From contig JADJET010000007.1 of the NCBI GenBank assembly GCA_016708925.1, forward strand, positions 62,001 to 126,000: 64,000 nucleotides of DNA. The letters run 5' to 3'. Every line of letters starts with the position of its first letter. Position 1 is the first letter of the stretch. This DNA comes from Gammaproteobacteria bacterium. Its GTDB lineage: Bacteria > Pseudomonadota > Gammaproteobacteria > Pseudomonadales > Porticoccaceae. Positions 63,032-64,000 of the stretch are shown here, one piece after another. A program made the translations under genes and the position numbers. The notes below the pieces were generated by a model. The model was not told where the DNA came from and searched no databases. It saw only the letters and a program-made list of their open reading frames with translations.

Positions 63032-64000
63032 TCAGGGCTCCTGCCGGGCGAGCGCCTTCAGCGCCGCCACGCCGCGCGTCACCACCCTGGCATCCGCCGG
63101 CAGGCCCAGCACCACGGCGGCGTCGCCGTCGCTGCCAAGGCGCTCGACCGGCTGCGGCCGGAAGCCGCCGTCCACCGCCATGAACACCAGCTCCTGGCCG
63201 CCCTCGCGGCTCACCGCGGCGGCCGGCACGCGGCGGGCATCCGCCGGCGGGGTGTCGAGGATTTCGATTTCGAGAGTCTGGCCGGGCGCGAGCCCGGCCG
63301 CCGGCAGCTCGGCGCGCAGCAGCGCGGCGCGGCTCATGGGATCGAGCACCCCGCCCACGGCGATCACCCGGCCGGCCGGCTCCGCTCCCGGCAGGCGCAC
63401 CGCCTGACCGGCGCGCAGGCGCCCGACCAGGGTCGGCGGCAGCTGGGCTTCGGCCCACAGGCGATCGCCGCTCAGCAGCAGCGCGGCGGCGATGCCGGCC
63501 GCGACGGGCTCGCCCAGACGCAGCGCGCCCTCGTGCACCGTGCCCGCGGCCGGTGCCAGCAGCCGGTAGGCGGCCGGCTGGCCGGCGACTTCAGAAGTAC
63601 TGGCGAGCAGCTCCCGGCCGGCGCCGAACTCGGCCTGCACCGCCGCCAGCGCCGCCTGGCTCTGCTGCGCCTGGCGCGCCGGCACGATGCCTTCGGCCAG
63701 CAGCGCCGCATCGCGCGCCGCCTGCTGGCGCGCCTGGTCGAGCCGCGCCTGGCGGTCGCGCTGGGCGGCGCGGGCGGCCAGATACTCGGCGCTGTGCAGC
63801 TCGACCAGCGCCTGCCCGGCCTGTATCGCCTCGCCCTCCTGCGCCAGCAGGCGCGTCACCACCCCGCCGAAGGGCAGCACCACCGCCTGCGCGCCGCTGC
63901 CGGGCAGGGTGAGCGTGGCCGGAAGGCGCGCTGCCACCAGCACCGCTGCCGGTTCGGCAGGCCGGGTTTCGACGCCGAGCGCGGCGGCCTGCTCGGGGCT
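63032..64000 (-). CDS. czcB: CzcB-type periplasmic adaptor, N-terminus beyond window
   Basis: The last 323 residues of a membrane fusion protein; the frame is open to the right edge (SPEQAAALGVETRPAEPA at the edge, minus strand), so the start is missing. Lipoyl motif: GGVVTRLLAQEGEAIQAGQA, hairpin helices EYLAARAAQRDRQARLDQA, and a second half-lipoyl around YRLLAPAAGTVHEGALRLGE. Ends in a beta-roll with ALVRG-like repeats (LPADARVVTRGVAALKAL). It couples the CzcA pump to CzcC. Confidence 0.9.
   Translation of the reverse strand, partial: SPEQAAALGVETRPAEPAAVLVAARLPATLTLPGSGAQAVVLPFGGVVTRLLAQEGEAIQAGQALVELHSAEYLAARAAQRDRQARLDQARQQAARDAALLAEGIVPARQAQQSQAALAAVQAEFGAGRELLASTSEVAGQPAAYRLLAPAAGTVHEGALRLGEPVAAGIAAALLLSGDRLWAEAQLPPTLVGRLRAGQAVRLPGAEPAGRVIAVGGVLDPMSRAALLRAELPAAGLAPGQTLEIEILDTPPADARRVPAAAVSREGGQELVFMAVDGGFRPQPVERLGSDGDAAVVLGLPADARVVTRGVAALKALARQEP

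Overview
The window reads as a GC-rich gammaproteobacterial chromosome. The run nudF-yqiB-cpdA-yqiA-parE-parC with tolC divergent beside nudF is the classical gammaproteobacterial order. waaA, hldE, waaC and waaL belong to a Pseudomonas-like LPS core locus, and an AlgP-like histone H1 mimic follows ferrochelatase. The species cannot be named from the sequence. Several genes carry single-base frameshifts and one 376-base stretch has no A or T, so part of the assembly may be low quality.

Layout. 1-4.2 kb: frameshifted end of hemH, an AlgP-like protein, tsaB, a 3-hydroxyisobutyrate-dehydrogenase-type reductase and an M18 aminopeptidase. 4.3-10.6 kb: a leftward TetR-MFP-RND-OMF efflux operon with a palindromic operator. 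11.4-14.1 kb: a small integron-type cassette array without an integrase (two attC sites; a HEPN protein and a DUF4160/DUF2442 pair), then internally deleted IS3 and IS91 elements and a glycosyltransferase stump. 14.1-27.8 kb: a rearranged LPS core locus. A kinase/waaC segment occurs twice, once with intact kinase and broken waaC and once with broken kinase and intact waaC. Between the copies lies a ~1,300-residue DUF11-repeat surface protein with an IPTL-CTERM sorting tail. hldE, waaL, an aldo/keto reductase/FAD oxidoreductase pair and waaA follow.

27.8-36.9 kb: tolC, then nudF to parC, interrupted only by a MITE-like repeat, and an IS630 stump. 36.9-47.3 kb: an Anbu proteasome homologue and a set of probably catabolic genes (two-part MaoC hydratase, monooxygenases of the ABM and luciferase-like types, amidohydrolase, DedA, moeA, GST, flavin reductase, AcuI-type reductase). 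It ends in a luciferase-like fragment running into the G/C-only block. 47.7-57.4 kb: ubiX, then a divergent GntR regulator (frameshifted) facing an operon for a urea-oligomer nitrogen source: triuret-hydrolase-like enzyme, NCS2 permease, Tsx-like porin, allophanate hydrolase split into two ORFs, biuret hydrolase and a cupin. A D-aminoacylase-type amidohydrolase follows. 57.4-64 kb: an IS701 deletion derivative and a leftward CzcB-CzcA-DUF3240-CzcC metal efflux operon that leaves the window.

How the parts work together. The efflux operons are complete tripartite pumps, each regulated or coupled by overlapping starts and stops. The LPS genes build the inner core (Kdo, heptose, phosphate) and ligate O-antigen. 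The urea-oligomer operon would import a compound through the Tsx-like pore and NCS2 permease and cut it stepwise (triuret, biuret, allophanate) to ammonia and CO2; this is inferred from the family match of BiuH, the allophanate hydrolase and the gene order.
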